IMG/VR virus record: IMGVR_UViG_3300020200_000009
Coordinates: 1-64,000 of that record
Reading direction: 5' to 3' (one strand)
DNA length: 64,000 nucleotides
Source of the DNA: a virus
Made by a program: the position numbers and the translations under genes
Notes under the pieces: generated by a model
Databases searched by the model: none
Told to the model about the DNA's origin: nothing
What the model saw: the letters and a program-made list of their open reading frames with translations, nothing else
Shown here: positions 42,501-53,400 of the stretch, piece by piece
Position numbering within the stretch: the first letter of the stretch is position 1
Layout: every line of letters begins with the position of its first letter

Positions 42501-45500
42501 AATCATATACAGGTATTGGATTTAAAGATATTCCAAAATATAAATTAGATGGGTCCATCAACTGGATTAGAGACCAAGTTGACTTCCGTCCTGGTGTTGG
42601 AGAATTGGCATCTGGCACTGGATCTATCACTGCACCATTCTTTGTAAATTGTGCATCATTGGATTTTGGTGCTCGTCAGTTTGATACTTCAGGTGGAGCT
42701 GGTGGGTCTACAATCTTTGATGTGCCTAAAGTAAATACTGAAATTAGATTTGACTATACTTATTATATTCCAAGAGCATCAAAACTTTTCTTAACTCATG
42801 ACAATCAATTAAAGATTGTAAATGGTGCATCTCACCCAGAACTGCCACCCCCAGATAATATTCAGAATGCTATGTTACTCGCATCTATTGAAATGCGAGC
42901 ATATGTATATGATGTAGAAAGAGATGTAATCATCAGACCAGAAATCATTCGTCGTTATACGATGAAAGACCTTGGGGATATAGAAACTCGTCTACGTAAT
43001 GTTGAATATTATACTGCACTTTCTTTACTTGAATCTCAAGCAGAAAATACAAAAACATATGATGACAATGGGTTTGACCGTTTAAAGAATGGTTATGTTG
43101 TGGACGATTTCACAGACCATAGCATTGGAGATGTGTTTAACGTAGATTATAAATGCTCTCTGGATTTCAAAGAAGGTTTCCTTAGACCTTCTCACTATAC
43201 AACAAATGTGCCATTACAATTGAATTTAGATGCATCTACAGATGTTGTAAAAACTGTAGGGAATATGGTCCTTCTTCCATATGAAGATTTGGCTATTATA
43301 ACTCAACCATATGCATCTCGTACTGAAAATGTTAATCCATTCAACGTGTTTGCATTTATTGGTAGAGTTGACCTTTCCCCTGCTTCAGATGATTGGGTGG
43401 ATATCGATCGTCTACCTGCTCGTATAGAAAACGTAGAAGGTGATTTTTCTGCTGTTTCTAGAGATTTACAAGTTGACCAAAACGGATTCGCTCCTATTCA
43501 ATGGGGGTCGTGGGAGACTAACTGGACTGGAGAATCTTTAGTTTCAACTAGTCAGTTCACGGGCGACGGTAGTTTTGCACAAGGTGGTCGTCGTCTCGGT
43601 CGTTTAGGACACGGACAAGGACAGCAACCAATCTTCGTGCATGAAAGACGCACATGGAGGGTAGTAAATAACCAAGCACGTCAGGGTGTAAGGACAAGAG
43701 TAACCCCAAGAGTTGACCAAAAATCATTGGGCGATACTATCCTTTCGCAATCTGTAATTCCTTGGGTGCGCTCTAGAAATGTTGGTTTTAACATTGAGAG
43801 AGCTAAGCCTCGCACAAGAATGTATCTATTCTTTGATGGAGTAAACATTACAAATTATGTAACACCAAAAATTATTGAGTTGACAAAGAGTAGCACTCAA
43901 GATACAAACACAAATGAAACTCCATTCGTGGTTGGCGAAACTGTAATAGGACAAACCTCAGGTTGTCGTCTTCGTGTTGCTCCTGCAAATGATGGTTATA
44001 AAACTGACCCATATGGTGTCGGCACCGCTCAACTTGCAGAATCCTATGCATCACAAACCAATTATTTAAATATTGACATTACAGCAATGGCAGAAAGTGT
44101 TAATCCAAATTTCTATGGAAATGTATTAACAGGTGAAGTATTAGTTGGACAAACATCAGGTGCTAGAGCAATTGTTAGAGACCGTCGTATTCTCTGTGAT
44201 AATATTGGGCAAACAATCGGAACATTCTTTATTCCGTCTCCAAAAATTGATTCAAATCCACGTTGGGCAACTGGCACCAGAACTGTAAGATTTACAACAT
44301 CACCAACAAATGATAAAACGCCTGGCACGGTAGATTCTTCTGCAGAGACTACATATACTGCCTCAGGTCAATTAAGAGTTATACGTGAAAATATTCTTGC
44401 AGTACGTAATGCAGAACTTGTTAGAGATACTGTATCGGATGAAAGAACTGTTATCACTACTAGGACAGATGAGAGACAAATTGGATGGATTGACCCGTTA
44501 GCACAATCCTTTATTGTAGATGAGCAAGGCGGAGTATTCTTAACAGGTGTTGATGTATTCTTTAGAACTAAAGATGATACTATTCCAATCTCCATGCAAA
44601 TTCGAACCATGGAAAATGGATATCCGACTAAAGATATTCTTCCGTTCTCTGATACTACGCTAAGTCCAATAGAAGTTGAATTGTCAGAAAACGCTGCAAT
44701 TCCAACTAGATTTACATTTAGGTCTCCAGTATACATTAAGTCATCGATAGAATATTGCTTTGTGCTCTTATCAGACTCAAACTCATATAATGTTTGGATT
44801 TCTAGAATGGGTGATATTGATGTATCAGGCACCAGAACTATTTCCGAACAACCATATGCAGGTGTGCTATTTAAATCGCAAAACGCATCAACGTGGACAG
44901 CAGACCAATATGAAGATTTGAAATTTACAGTTTATCGTGCTGACTTTGTATCAAATATTGGTACTGCAATATTTAATAATGCAGAATTAGGTAAAGGAAA
45001 TTATGGTATTCATAACTTAATTGAAAATCCTATTGAAACTCTTAAACCAAACCAGCAATTGGTATTAGCAACTGACCAGAATTACAACTTCACAGTTGGA
45101 GCCAGAATTGTACAGGAACCCTCAGGTGCATCTGCTACGGTTAAAGAGTTTGATTCAGTTTCAAATCCAGAAGTATTAAAAATTACTGATATATCTGGTA
45201 TTTTCTCTGCTGGATTCTTAGATGCTAATGGTAATGCATTCCAAGGATTGTCATCTTCACAATCAGTAGCAACTATTGTTTTGTCAGCCGTTTATAACGG
45301 CACATTCGTAGTTGGTGATATAGTCACTGGCAGCACATCTAATGCTGATGGTGTTGTTACATCTTATGCTGCTAATACTCTAACCCTTAACTATGTTGGT
45401 AAGAGCTTTAGCACTTCAGATACTTTGACAGCACCAAGTGGTGTAAGTGCAACTATTACATCCATTAATTATAGTGGAGATTCTCGTAATGCATATCCAA

Positions 45501-46831
45501 CTGCAGCACCTTCTTATCCTTCTGATGATAAGGAAGTATTAGTGCGTCATAGAAATCATGGTATGCACCAACGAACAAATAATGTATTGATTGAAGGTGT
45601 AGTTTCTGAAGTGCCACCAACAACCCTAACAACAACTTTAACCGTAGGATCATCAACGATTCAAATTCAAGATGCATCTCAATTCCACAGAATTATTGGT
45701 GGAGCAACTATAGGTAACCTAAATCCTGGTTATATTAAAATCAATAATGAGTTGATTCAATATGCTGGAATTTCAGATAACGGTCAAACAATTACTGTTG
45801 CAACTGGCGGCAGAGGAGCAAGCGGCACTGCTGATGTTGAGCACCCATCTGGTAGCGTAGTTGAATGTTACAATCTTGATGGAATTCCCCTGGTTGATAT
45901 TAATAAACTTCACCAAAAACTTGAGTGTCCATGGATGGATACATATATGTTAGCCACTAATCACGTAGCAACTAATGGAATTCGTGCAGGTGGCACTAAT
46001 GCTTATGGCACACAAAACGTGCAGTTTGAGGTATTGACTCCAACAGTATCTACTATGGTATTGCCACAGACACAAATTGTAGCTCGTGTAAATACGACAA
46101 CTGCAACTTCAGTTGGAGATGGTGGAGGAGAAGGTGGGTCTTCTCCAATTGACCAAGCGTCATTTATTAATAATGGAAACTTTACAGATGTTGTATTGAA
46201 TAACAAAAACATTTTCTCATCTCCTCAAATGATTGCTTCTAAGGTCAATGAAGATAATGAATTAGACGGAAATAAATCCTTTACGATGGCTGTTGAATTG
46301 ACAACAGAAAAGCCTACTCTTTCTCCATGTATTGACCTTGACCGCACTTCATTAATCTGCACAACCAATAGAATTAATATGTGGCCAGGTGGACCTAATG
46401 TTTATGGTCAACAGAATCAGATTGATAGAACTCAAGATGTTTCTACCTTCCCAATTGGTGACCAGAATGACGCTGTGTATATTACAAGACTTGCACGTTT
46501 AGCTAAAGAAGCTCGCTCGCTGAAGGTTGATTTCCAAATCGCTCGTCATCCTACTACTGAAGTTAAAATTTACTATAGAGCATTTAATACTGGCGACGCA
46601 GCAGACTATAATACTCTTGGTTGGACAATTATGCCTCTACCAACAAGTAATATTAATGCAGCAGAAGCATATGATACTTCACCTACAGACCAATTCTTGT
46701 GGAAAGATTATTCATATGAAGTAAGAGGTCTAAGTTTTAACGCATTCCAAGTTAAAATTGTTATGAGATCTAAGAGTCAAGCTAATGTGCCACTCATTGC
46801 AGATTTACGTGCTATTGCACTTGCTACATAA
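39512..46831 (+). CDS. DUF4815-domain virion protein (2439 aa)
   Basis: A 2439-residue virion protein, one of the largest of T4-like cyanophages. The N-terminal about 600 residues match DUF4815 (YFDDFDKDKNFYRVLFRPGF, ARELTTMQSILQNQIE, KEGSMVIPG). Further on are repeated GE-x-x-x-G-x-TSGAR modules, e.g. VGETVIGQTSGCRLRV, GEVLVGQTSGARAIV and VGDIVTGSTSNADGVV. PGYIKINNELIQYAG is a strand-turn module shared with the giant protein. A low-complexity Gly/Ser run (GDGGGEGGSSP, about residue 2205) precedes the C-terminal beta-rich part. It probably forms a long peripheral structure attached to gp8, perhaps replacing T4 gp7/gp10-type proteins. It starts 1 nt after gp8, so it is translated in the same unit. 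Confidence 0.85.
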   Translation: MPQNTNLNIAPYFDDFDKDKNFYRVLFRPGFPIQARELTTMQSILQNQIESIGQHFFKEGSMVIPGQVGYDLNVQAVILQQSFLGVDIETYREQLNGQIIEGITTGVKAKVLYSISAEESDRGYITLYVKYVDSGDTVSTENFKTFQPNEQLLAEKEITFGATLIEIGSPFAQLLPANATSLASSAYINAGVYFMRGHFVDVQSAYLILDQYGNNPSYRIGLEISESIVTPEDDPELNDNAAGSSNYAAPGGHRFRIKTSLTKKVISDETDKNFIELLRINNSKVEQFVNATAYSELEKSLARRTYEESGDYVIESITAKAREQLDDGFNNGVYRPGELSAQKNLASDDFVTFEVSPGRAYVKGYRTEFLVPQYVDCPKPRDYESVQNSILSFRVGNFVKVYDVYGWPDLTGEGVTKAYQVLELYDNWTIGTTNTVVGTMIGRTRTIQMQLDSGEVYDMWIFDPQMFTAINFAAGNQAVIVGDVLVGRTSGARGFVAQAPGGTSCMLEQVSGVFLNGEVLLRDNRVVGTMTAAHTYNLTDVRTCRGRNNNNAIIFGANWQLNDQQEIESSTVTIDQTGGTITGFRTKFANDLRPGDVITPTNTTPTGNNTLRITRVNPTQISVSSGNAYTGAPVSSHIFNYLTQVAKIDSALKKGTVASGEFASLTRLRPFIFQKDYQDGEMSVDCARVSMRSITDESFFVYRTFTNKTVVAGGITVSLPESEQFASLDNENYVLTILAQNGSAYPVGKNLDIDALNDDGTLTVTFGADRQSITISGLTNVQTVKLTALISKNIVTRKIKTASKMRAMKVIRTQNNNDVQKFGLAYGNLYGTRIEDNEISFALNDVYKIHAVYESEDDSDASPPYIVLQNPTFFDNGSVVIGKTSGARGRVIQFINSTLRLYFISLNNIPFIAGEQIDGVDDDNIQLVGFVDDAEGSIFKGSKVITTQFELDSGQKPHFYDVSRMIRLPGFSAPIRKVMVIFDYFLHESSGDYFSAQSYTGIGFKDIPKYKLDGSINWIRDQVDFRPGVGELASGTGSITAPFFVNCASLDFGARQFDTSGGAGGSTIFDVPKVNTEIRFDYTYYIPRASKLFLTHDNQLKIVNGASHPELPPPDNIQNAMLLASIEMRAYVYDVERDVIIRPEIIRRYTMKDLGDIETRLRNVEYYTALSLLESQAENTKTYDDNGFDRLKNGYVVDDFTDHSIGDVFNVDYKCSLDFKEGFLRPSHYTTNVPLQLNLDASTDVVKTVGNMVLLPYEDLAIITQPYASRTENVNPFNVFAFIGRVDLSPASDDWVDIDRLPARIENVEGDFSAVSRDLQVDQNGFAPIQWGSWETNWTGESLVSTSQFTGDGSFAQGGRRLGRLGHGQGQQPIFVHERRTWRVVNNQARQGVRTRVTPRVDQKSLGDTILSQSVIPWVRSRNVGFNIERAKPRTRMYLFFDGVNITNYVTPKIIELTKSSTQDTNTNETPFVVGETVIGQTSGCRLRVAPANDGYKTDPYGVGTAQLAESYASQTNYLNIDITAMAESVNPNFYGNVLTGEVLVGQTSGARAIVRDRRILCDNIGQTIGTFFIPSPKIDSNPRWATGTRTVRFTTSPTNDKTPGTVDSSAETTYTASGQLRVIRENILAVRNAELVRDTVSDERTVITTRTDERQIGWIDPLAQSFIVDEQGGVFLTGVDVFFRTKDDTIPISMQIRTMENGYPTKDILPFSDTTLSPIEVELSENAAIPTRFTFRSPVYIKSSIEYCFVLLSDSNSYNVWISRMGDIDVSGTRTISEQPYAGVLFKSQNASTWTADQYEDLKFTVYRADFVSNIGTAIFNNAELGKGNYGIHNLIENPIETLKPNQQLVLATDQNYNFTVGARIVQEPSGASATVKEFDSVSNPEVLKITDISGIFSAGFLDANGNAFQGLSSSQSVATIVLSAVYNGTFVVGDIVTGSTSNADGVVTSYAANTLTLNYVGKSFSTSDTLTAPSGVSATITSINYSGDSRNAYPTAAPSYPSDDKEVLVRHRNHGMHQRTNNVLIEGVVSEVPPTTLTTTLTVGSSTIQIQDASQFHRIIGGATIGNLNPGYIKINNELIQYAGISDNGQTITVATGGRGASGTADVEHPSGSVVECYNLDGIPLVDINKLHQKLECPWMDTYMLATNHVATNGIRAGGTNAYGTQNVQFEVLTPTVSTMVLPQTQIVARVNTTTATSVGDGGGEGGSSPIDQASFINNGNFTDVVLNNKNIFSSPQMIASKVNEDNELDGNKSFTMAVELTTEKPTLSPCIDLDRTSLICTTNRINMWPGGPNVYGQQNQIDRTQDVSTFPIGDQNDAVYITRLARLAKEARSLKVDFQIARHPTTEVKIYYRAFNTGDAADYNTLGWTIMPLPTSNINAAEAYDTSPTDQFLWKDYSYEVRGLSFNAFQVKIVMRSKSQANVPLIADLRAIALAT

Positions 46832-46846
46832 TATAGGTACTAGAGA

Positions 46847-46894
46847 GTCTCTTTGCAACCCTTACAAGGTTGATTATAATTATTTTTAGATACT
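46847..46894 (+). other. Gap with two short inverted repeats
   Basis: The 63-nt interval after the DUF4815 gene contains AGAGA-g-TCTCT and a CAACCCTT-ac-AAGGTTG hairpin with one bulged C, then AT-rich sequence with a T run. It may be a weak terminator or mRNA-processing element. It is too short and lacks the arms for a tRNA. Confidence 0.35.
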
Positions 46895-47185
46895 ATGTCA
46901 AGTCCTTTTTATTCGCAACCACCTCAACATCCATCAACCGATAAGATTAATATTTTCAAACCAAATCTTATACCTGTTGAAGGTAGAGAGGGTTGGTTTC
47001 GAGACCCAGATACAAATGCAATTGTAAATTGTAATGATACTGAGTATGATAATTACATGGCATCATATGAGCGCCGTCAAAAGAAAGATTCTAAATTAGA
47101 GTCTTTACAAGATGATGTTAATACGCTAAAATCAGATCTCGGTGAAATCAAAGACCTACTCAAATTATTAACTAAAGGAGAATAA
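46895..47185 (+). CDS. Small coiled-coil protein (96 aa)
   Basis: A 96-residue protein. The N-terminal half is Pro-rich (SSPFYSQPPQHPSTDK) and includes EGWFRDPDTNAIVNCND. The C-terminal third is a heptad-type helix (SKLESLQDDVNTLKSDLGEIK) ending LLKLLTKGE. The pattern is familiar from small cyanophage proteins near fibre genes. A coiled-coil oligomer beside long fibre genes could be an assembly chaperone or joint protein, but this is inference. The next coiled-coil gene starts 1 nt after its stop. Confidence 0.7.
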   Translation: MSSPFYSQPPQHPSTDKINIFKPNLIPVEGREGWFRDPDTNAIVNCNDTEYDNYMASYERRQKKDSKLESLQDDVNTLKSDLGEIKDLLKLLTKGE

Positions 47186-47186
47186 A

Positions 47187-47405
47187 ATGCCCGCTGAAGT
47201 GACAGAAACCATGGACCAAGACACCCTTCTTACTCAATTTCGTACTCGTTACGAATCTCTAGTTCGTCAAAATCAAGAGTTGGCGAAACAAATCAAAGAA
47301 AATGAAGTGACTGCTTTCAAACTCCAAGGAGCAATTGAAACATTAGAGTATCTCGGCGGAAACGATGAGGGGTCTAATGAATCTACAGAAGAAGCTGCTG
47401 AGTAA
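47187..47405 (+). CDS. Small coiled-coil protein (72 aa)
   Basis: A 72-residue protein with an amphipathic helix through most of its length (LLTQFRTRYESLVRQNQELA...IKENEVTAFKLQGAIETLEYL) and an acidic tail. The length and composition resemble small trimeric chaperones such as T4 gp57A (79 residues), which folds the long tail fibres, and it lies directly before the 2301-residue fibre gene. The similarity is in character only; I cannot show sequence homology. A strong intrinsic terminator follows its stop. Confidence 0.7.
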   Translation: MPAEVTETMDQDTLLTQFRTRYESLVRQNQELAKQIKENEVTAFKLQGAIETLEYLGGNDEGSNESTEEAAE

Positions 47406-47412
47406 TGCAGCG

Positions 47413-47432
47413 CCCCCATAAGGGGGTTTTTT
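47413..47432 (+). terminator. Rho-independent terminator
   Basis: A CCCCC/GGGGG stem with a 4-nt loop (ATAA) followed by six T residues lies 8 nt after the stop of the 72-residue gene. It ends the gp8/DUF4815 operon and separates it from the fibre gene, which has its own ATAAATAA box. Confidence 0.85.
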
Positions 47433-47439
47433 ATTACGC

Positions 47440-47447
47440 ATAAATAA
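47440..47447 (+). promoter_or_regulatory. Late-promoter-like box ATAAATAA
   Basis: ATAAATAA lies 7 nt downstream of the terminator and 43 nt upstream of the fibre gene at 47491. The terminator-promoter pairing supports real transcription initiation here. Confidence 0.65.
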
Positions 47448-47490
47448 ACAAGAAAGACTGTATCCAGTTGTTGCAGGACCCGTATAAGCA

Positions 47491-50400
47491 ATGGCAAATA
47501 GAATTCAACTAAGACGAGATGGTGCTCAACAATGGGCAAATGTTAACCCAATTCTTGCACAAGGAGAGTTGGGAATTGAAATCGATACATCTCGTATCAA
47601 AATTGGTGATGGTGTTACAGCATGGAACTCTCTCAAGTATGAGAGACCCATTGAGTCGGAATCTAATACTGCCAATACTCTGGTAAAAAGAAACGCAGAT
47701 GGTAACTTCGAAGCAGGTGCTATTACTGCTTCACTTATTGGTAATGCTTCAACTGCAAGTAGACTAGCAAACGCTCGTCAAATCACCCTTGGTGGTGACA
47801 TGACAGGTAGTGGCACATTTGATGGGTCCTCGAATCTTACAATCACTGCTGAATTAAACTACGTTCCTGCTCTTCCACACTACGATCCTCTAGATTTAGA
47901 TGCTACAGGCACATATACCCGTTTTACCGTAGACTCTCGTGGACGTATTGTTGATGCTGATACTCCAACTACTCTTGCTCAGTATAATATAGTTGATGCA
48001 CAAGCATTAGATTCTGACTTGACATCGCTCGCGAGCATGACTGGTTTTGGATTTATTTCACGTGAAGCTGTAGGCACTTTAGTTAATCGTACTATCACTG
48101 GTGGTAGTGGTCGTATTATTGTGCAAAATGGTAGTGCCCAAACAGCAAATCCATTCCTTGACCTTGCAGATACTACAGTTGTTGTGGGTAAATACAATCC
48201 CATCACAGCGATGGACCCGCTAGTTAATCCAAAAATATCTGCAACAACTGGTGAGCAAACTGTTAATACTTGCAACTTACAAGTTGACAGATATGGTCGT
48301 TTAATTTATGCTAATACTTCACCCATTGCTACAGCAACCCAGGGCGCGAAGAATGGCACATCATTTTCTAATTATAATAATTCTACAGCATATCCTAGAT
48401 TTTCAAAAGTTATTGCAACTAATGGGAGATGTTATCAAGCAGCGATTAGGGATATTCCAGCTGGACTTGGAGAACCGTCACACAACACCCAGGATGGTGC
48501 TGCAGACGATCAAGGTGGATGGAGAGACTTGGGTACTGATGCCATCGAGCAAAAAGGTCTGGCGAGTTTTGACCAAGAAGACTTTGACGTAGATGCAAAT
48601 GGACATGTAACAATTGCTGCTGCAGCAATTGAAAATACACAACTACAATCTCTCGGTAGATTGATGTTTACTGACCAAAGTTCTACTGAGGTATTCGAAC
48701 TTGACACCGAGCGTACGATTAATAATGCATATCACGGCATTACCTCTATTAACCATGTTAATGTTAACAACAGGACTGGTAATAGCGTCTTTCGTGTCGT
48801 TGGTTATAATACTACTGAATATCCATATCAACCTGGAATTCTCCCTCAGGGATCTTCCTATCCCGCTGTTGCTGCTGATACTCAATATGGTAATGGCAGT
48901 TCTAACTCGGGATCTTCATTTACTGGTGCTTTTGACCTTAATCTCGACACTACCATCTCTGGTAACATCACTCTTGATGTCTCAAAAACAAATCAATTTA
49001 TAAAGCGCACTAGCGGTAATGTTGACTTCCATCTTCAAATCAATGAAAATGCATCTCGTAATTTAAATATCTATGCAGAAAATGCACATACAACAGGTTT
49101 AGCAAATATTAACATCATTGCTGATAATGAAATCACTATTACTAGCACGGATGGTAATTATTTTGTTAACGTAGAAGATTATAGATTCCAACAGAATACT
49201 CTTAGCACTCGTAATGCTACGATGATTCTTGACCCAGGTGATGATGATGCTATTACTGGTCTTGTCCAAATTCGTGGTGATTTGCAAGTAGATGGTGTAA
49301 CTACAACTGTTAATTCGGTTGTAATGACTGTCCAAGACCCTATCATTACCTTAGGTGGTGAGGATGTTCTTACAAGTGATGACAATAAAGACCGTGGTAT
49401 CGAATTTAGGTATTATGATACTCAACAACGTTTTGGTTTCTTTGGATGGGATGAAAATTATGCAAATGCTAATATCTGGAATGGCACTGGCGGGTATCGC
49501 TTCCTCTACAATGCGACTAACACCAATGAAGTTTTTACTGGCACTGACGCTGCTCTCATTGCTGGTAACCTCCGACTCACAACAAACACAAACTCAACTA
49601 GTACAACTACAGGCACTTTAGTAGTTACTGGTGGATTTGGTCTTTCTGGAAATGCTCACATTGGGGGCAATGTCACCATTGCAGATTATCTAGAAGTAAA
49701 TGATACTATTCTTTTGAAGTCGGATAATGAAGACTTCTTAATTCAAACTGGCGCAGGAGTTACTAAATTTAGTGTAGATTCTGATAATGGTAATACTGTA
49801 ATTGAGGGCACATTAGATGTGCAACTTGAGACTGAAATTACTGATAACCTTATCATTTCTGCCGACGCTAAAGAATTTATTATTCGGACTGCTGGTAATA
49901 TTAATAAGTTTACAGTTGATACTGATAACGGAAATACTGATATCCAAGGCACTCTCCACGTTGTCAATTCTGTTGATTTTGATAATGCTTTTAATGTCGA
50001 TGGTGCTGTAACATTTAATAGCACTTTAGATGTTGATGATGATGTAGTTTTTCATAATGACTTCTTAATGGATGTCAGTGGGAAATTCTTTACTATAACT
50101 AACGGGACATCCCAAAAATTCCGAATTGATACAGCAACTGGTAACACTGATATTGAAGGCACATTGAATGTTGCCGCATTTAATACATTTGAGCGCACAA
50201 ATAATATTGTAGTCGATGCCGTAGCATCTGAATCTGACATCACTTTGACTACTCAGGGTAATGCAACATTCCAAGGTGGTGTTAATATTGAGAAAGATGT
50301 CCGTATTGCGACAGACCTTTACGTTGCTGACCGCATCGTAGTTAAAGATGCTGGCACTGCTCGCACTCGTCCATCATTACTTAACAACCTTGATGTAAAA

Positions 50401-53400
50401 TATCATCAATATATTGGTGCAAGTGCTGCACATAATGCAACTTTTGCAAATGACCCAGGTGCCAACTTAAGGATTGCTGGTGGAGTTGGTATTGTAGATG
50501 ACCTCCATATTGGCGACGATCTTTTTATTGGTAAAGTTGGAGTTAACGATACTGTAGAATTTCAAGTTTTAGGTGAATCTGGAGCTACTACTATTGGTAG
50601 AGATGGTCAAGGTAATGCTACTGATGGTAGTCTTACTGTCCATGGTGATGTTATCTTTAATAGAAATGTAACATTAAATGGTAGTGCACTTACATTAGGT
50701 AATGAATCCTCAGATGCATTAGCAATAAATGCAACATCTACATTCAATGCTGGAGTATCTCTTTCTGGGTCAAATAATCTTTCCGTTGGCGGAAACGTTT
50801 CTATAACGGGTAATCTTACAGTCAATGGTAGCACCACAACTGTAAATTCGACTACCGTTACAGTTGATGACCCAATCATTACTTTGGGTGGAGACACTGC
50901 TCCAACCTCAAATGATGCTAAAGATAGAGGTGTTGAATTTAGATATTTTGCTGGCGGTGCTGCTAGACTTGGATTCTTTGGATGGGATGAGTCTGCAGGA
51001 AGATATTCATTCTTAAACACTGCGACAAATACATCTGAGGTCTACGCAGGCACTCGCTCAGGCATTGATGCTGGGTCGTTAAAACTATTTGATACCACAA
51101 ATGCTACTAGTCCTTCTAGCGGCACTCTTGTCGTTGGTGGCGGTGCTGGTATTGGTCTCAAATTATTTGTAGGTTCAGACCTCTCAGTGTCTGGTGGTGC
51201 AACAATTACTGGAGCAACTACACTCTCGTCTACTCTGAGTGTTGCTGGTGATTTCAATGTTTCTACAACATTTACTGTAGATGACACGACTGGTAATACA
51301 TTTGCTAATGGCACATTTACTGTTAATGGTAATGCTGCAATTGGTAATGCATCATCAGATGCTCATACATTTTTAGGTACAGTTGCTTTTAACCAACCAA
51401 TTACTTCTACTGATATTACAGCAGACCAAATCAAAATTGGTGTTGATGCATCAAATGAAATTAGTACTACTGCTGGTAATTTAATCCTTGATTCCTTTGC
51501 TGGCACTGTTGCGATAGACGATAATGCTACTGTTGCTGGCACTTTAGGAGTTACTGGTGTAACCACACTTTCTTCTGCATTGGTAGTAAATGGTAATGCC
51601 ACAATTGGTGATGCTGGCACTGATGCTCATACTGTCAATGGCACTGTGCAATTCAATCATGCAATTACAGGTGCTGCTCGTGCAAATATCCGAAATATTA
51701 AAATTGGCACTGATGGGTCTTCAGAAATTAGCACAAGCGCAGGTAATCTCATTTTAGATTCCTTTACAGGACTTACACAAGTTGATGATAATTTGAGTGT
51801 AGTTGGCACATTATCTGTTGGTGGTAATACTGCAATTGGGGATGCTGCAACTGATGCTCATACAGTTACAGGTACAATTACTTTTAACCAAGCAATTACC
51901 TCTACTGATATTACTGCAGACACCATTAAGATTGGTGTTGACGGGTCTTCAGAAATTAGCACAACAGCAGGCAACCTCGTCTTAGATTCTTTTACAGGGA
52001 CTACTCAAGTTGATGATAATCTTTCAGTATCTGGCACTTCTTTGCTTACGGGTCAAACTACAGTTACCGATAACATTATTCTTAATGCAGCATCTAAGTC
52101 ATTTATTATCAGAAGCAATCTTGTAGATAAATTCACTGTTGACTCTTCGACTGGTAATACTACTATCGCAGGTAGTTTGGGTGTTACAGGTGCCACCACA
52201 TTGAGTAGCACTCTTGCAGTAACAAGTGGTGTTACATTATCGAGTACTCTTGGTGTTACTGGGCAAGTATCAGTTACTAATGCAACTAATCCATCTATCG
52301 CGCCCAATAATTTTGCAAATCTTTTACAACCAGCATTCAAAGTAACTGGTGGGATGCAGGTTGGTGGACACCTTGCCGTCGCTTCTAATCTTAGAGTATA
52401 TGGCGACTTTGAGATCGACGGCAACGTTCTGACAACTGGTAACCAAGGATTCACTGGTAGAGTAACATTTAATAGGAATGAAACTCCAACAACTCTTGCC
52501 AGTGGTGCGCCATTGATGATTCCTAATGGTGGTGCAACTATTGCAACAGATTTGTTTGTAGGATCTGATATTTTTATTGGTGCAAATAATGCTACTAAAA
52601 TTTCACTTTTTGGGGATACAGGTAATGCAACATTTGCTGGGACTCTTGGGGTTACAGGTAATACTACATTAGGGATTCTTGGATGCTCAACCCTTACTAC
52701 TTCTGGGACAGCAAATATTGCAGGATCTCTACTGGTTAACACAAACAAATTTACTGTTATAGCAGCAAGTGGTAATACTTCTGTTGCTGGCACATTAGCT
52801 GTTACTGGTAATACTACACTTACAGGCGCCCTGAATGTTATTAGTGCAGTAGATTTTGATAGCACTCTGAATGTTGATGGTGCCACTACATTTAATAATA
52901 CCATCACTCAGAATAGCACTTCACTCTTTAAAGATAATTTTGTATTACAGGGTGCTTCTAAAGTATTACAACTAAAAGATGGTGCAGGGAATATCAAGGT
53001 TGAAATGCAATCTACCAGTGGTAATATTACTGCTAATGGATTAGTTTCTTCTAATACTCTTGCAACAAGTAGTAATGCTACAGTTGGTGGGACTCTTGGG
53101 GTTACAGGTCAAATTACTGGTAATGTAACGGGTAATCTCACAGGGATTGCAGATAAGAGTAATCTGGTTAACATTACAGAAACTGCATCATCAAACCTTT
53201 CATATTTTATTCCATTTGTATCTACAAACTCTGGATACACTGAAGTCCGTACGGATTCTAGCAACCTTACATATAATCCTAGCACTAACACACTTCAAGT
53301 TAATAACTTTAAATCAACTACTGACTTTGAAGTCCAAGGTAACCTGAATGTTACTGGTACTATTAGTTTCTTCCAATCAACAGTTGGTAGTATTGCTAAC

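Noticed and set aside
46832-46894. tRNA or structured RNA candidate
   Set aside because: Only short hairpins, no acceptor stem, T-arm or anticodon arm.
52053-52907. 284-codon open frame on the minus strand
   Set aside because: Mirror of the Gly/Thr repeat-rich fibre gene, with biased composition; no homologue pattern, no start signal.
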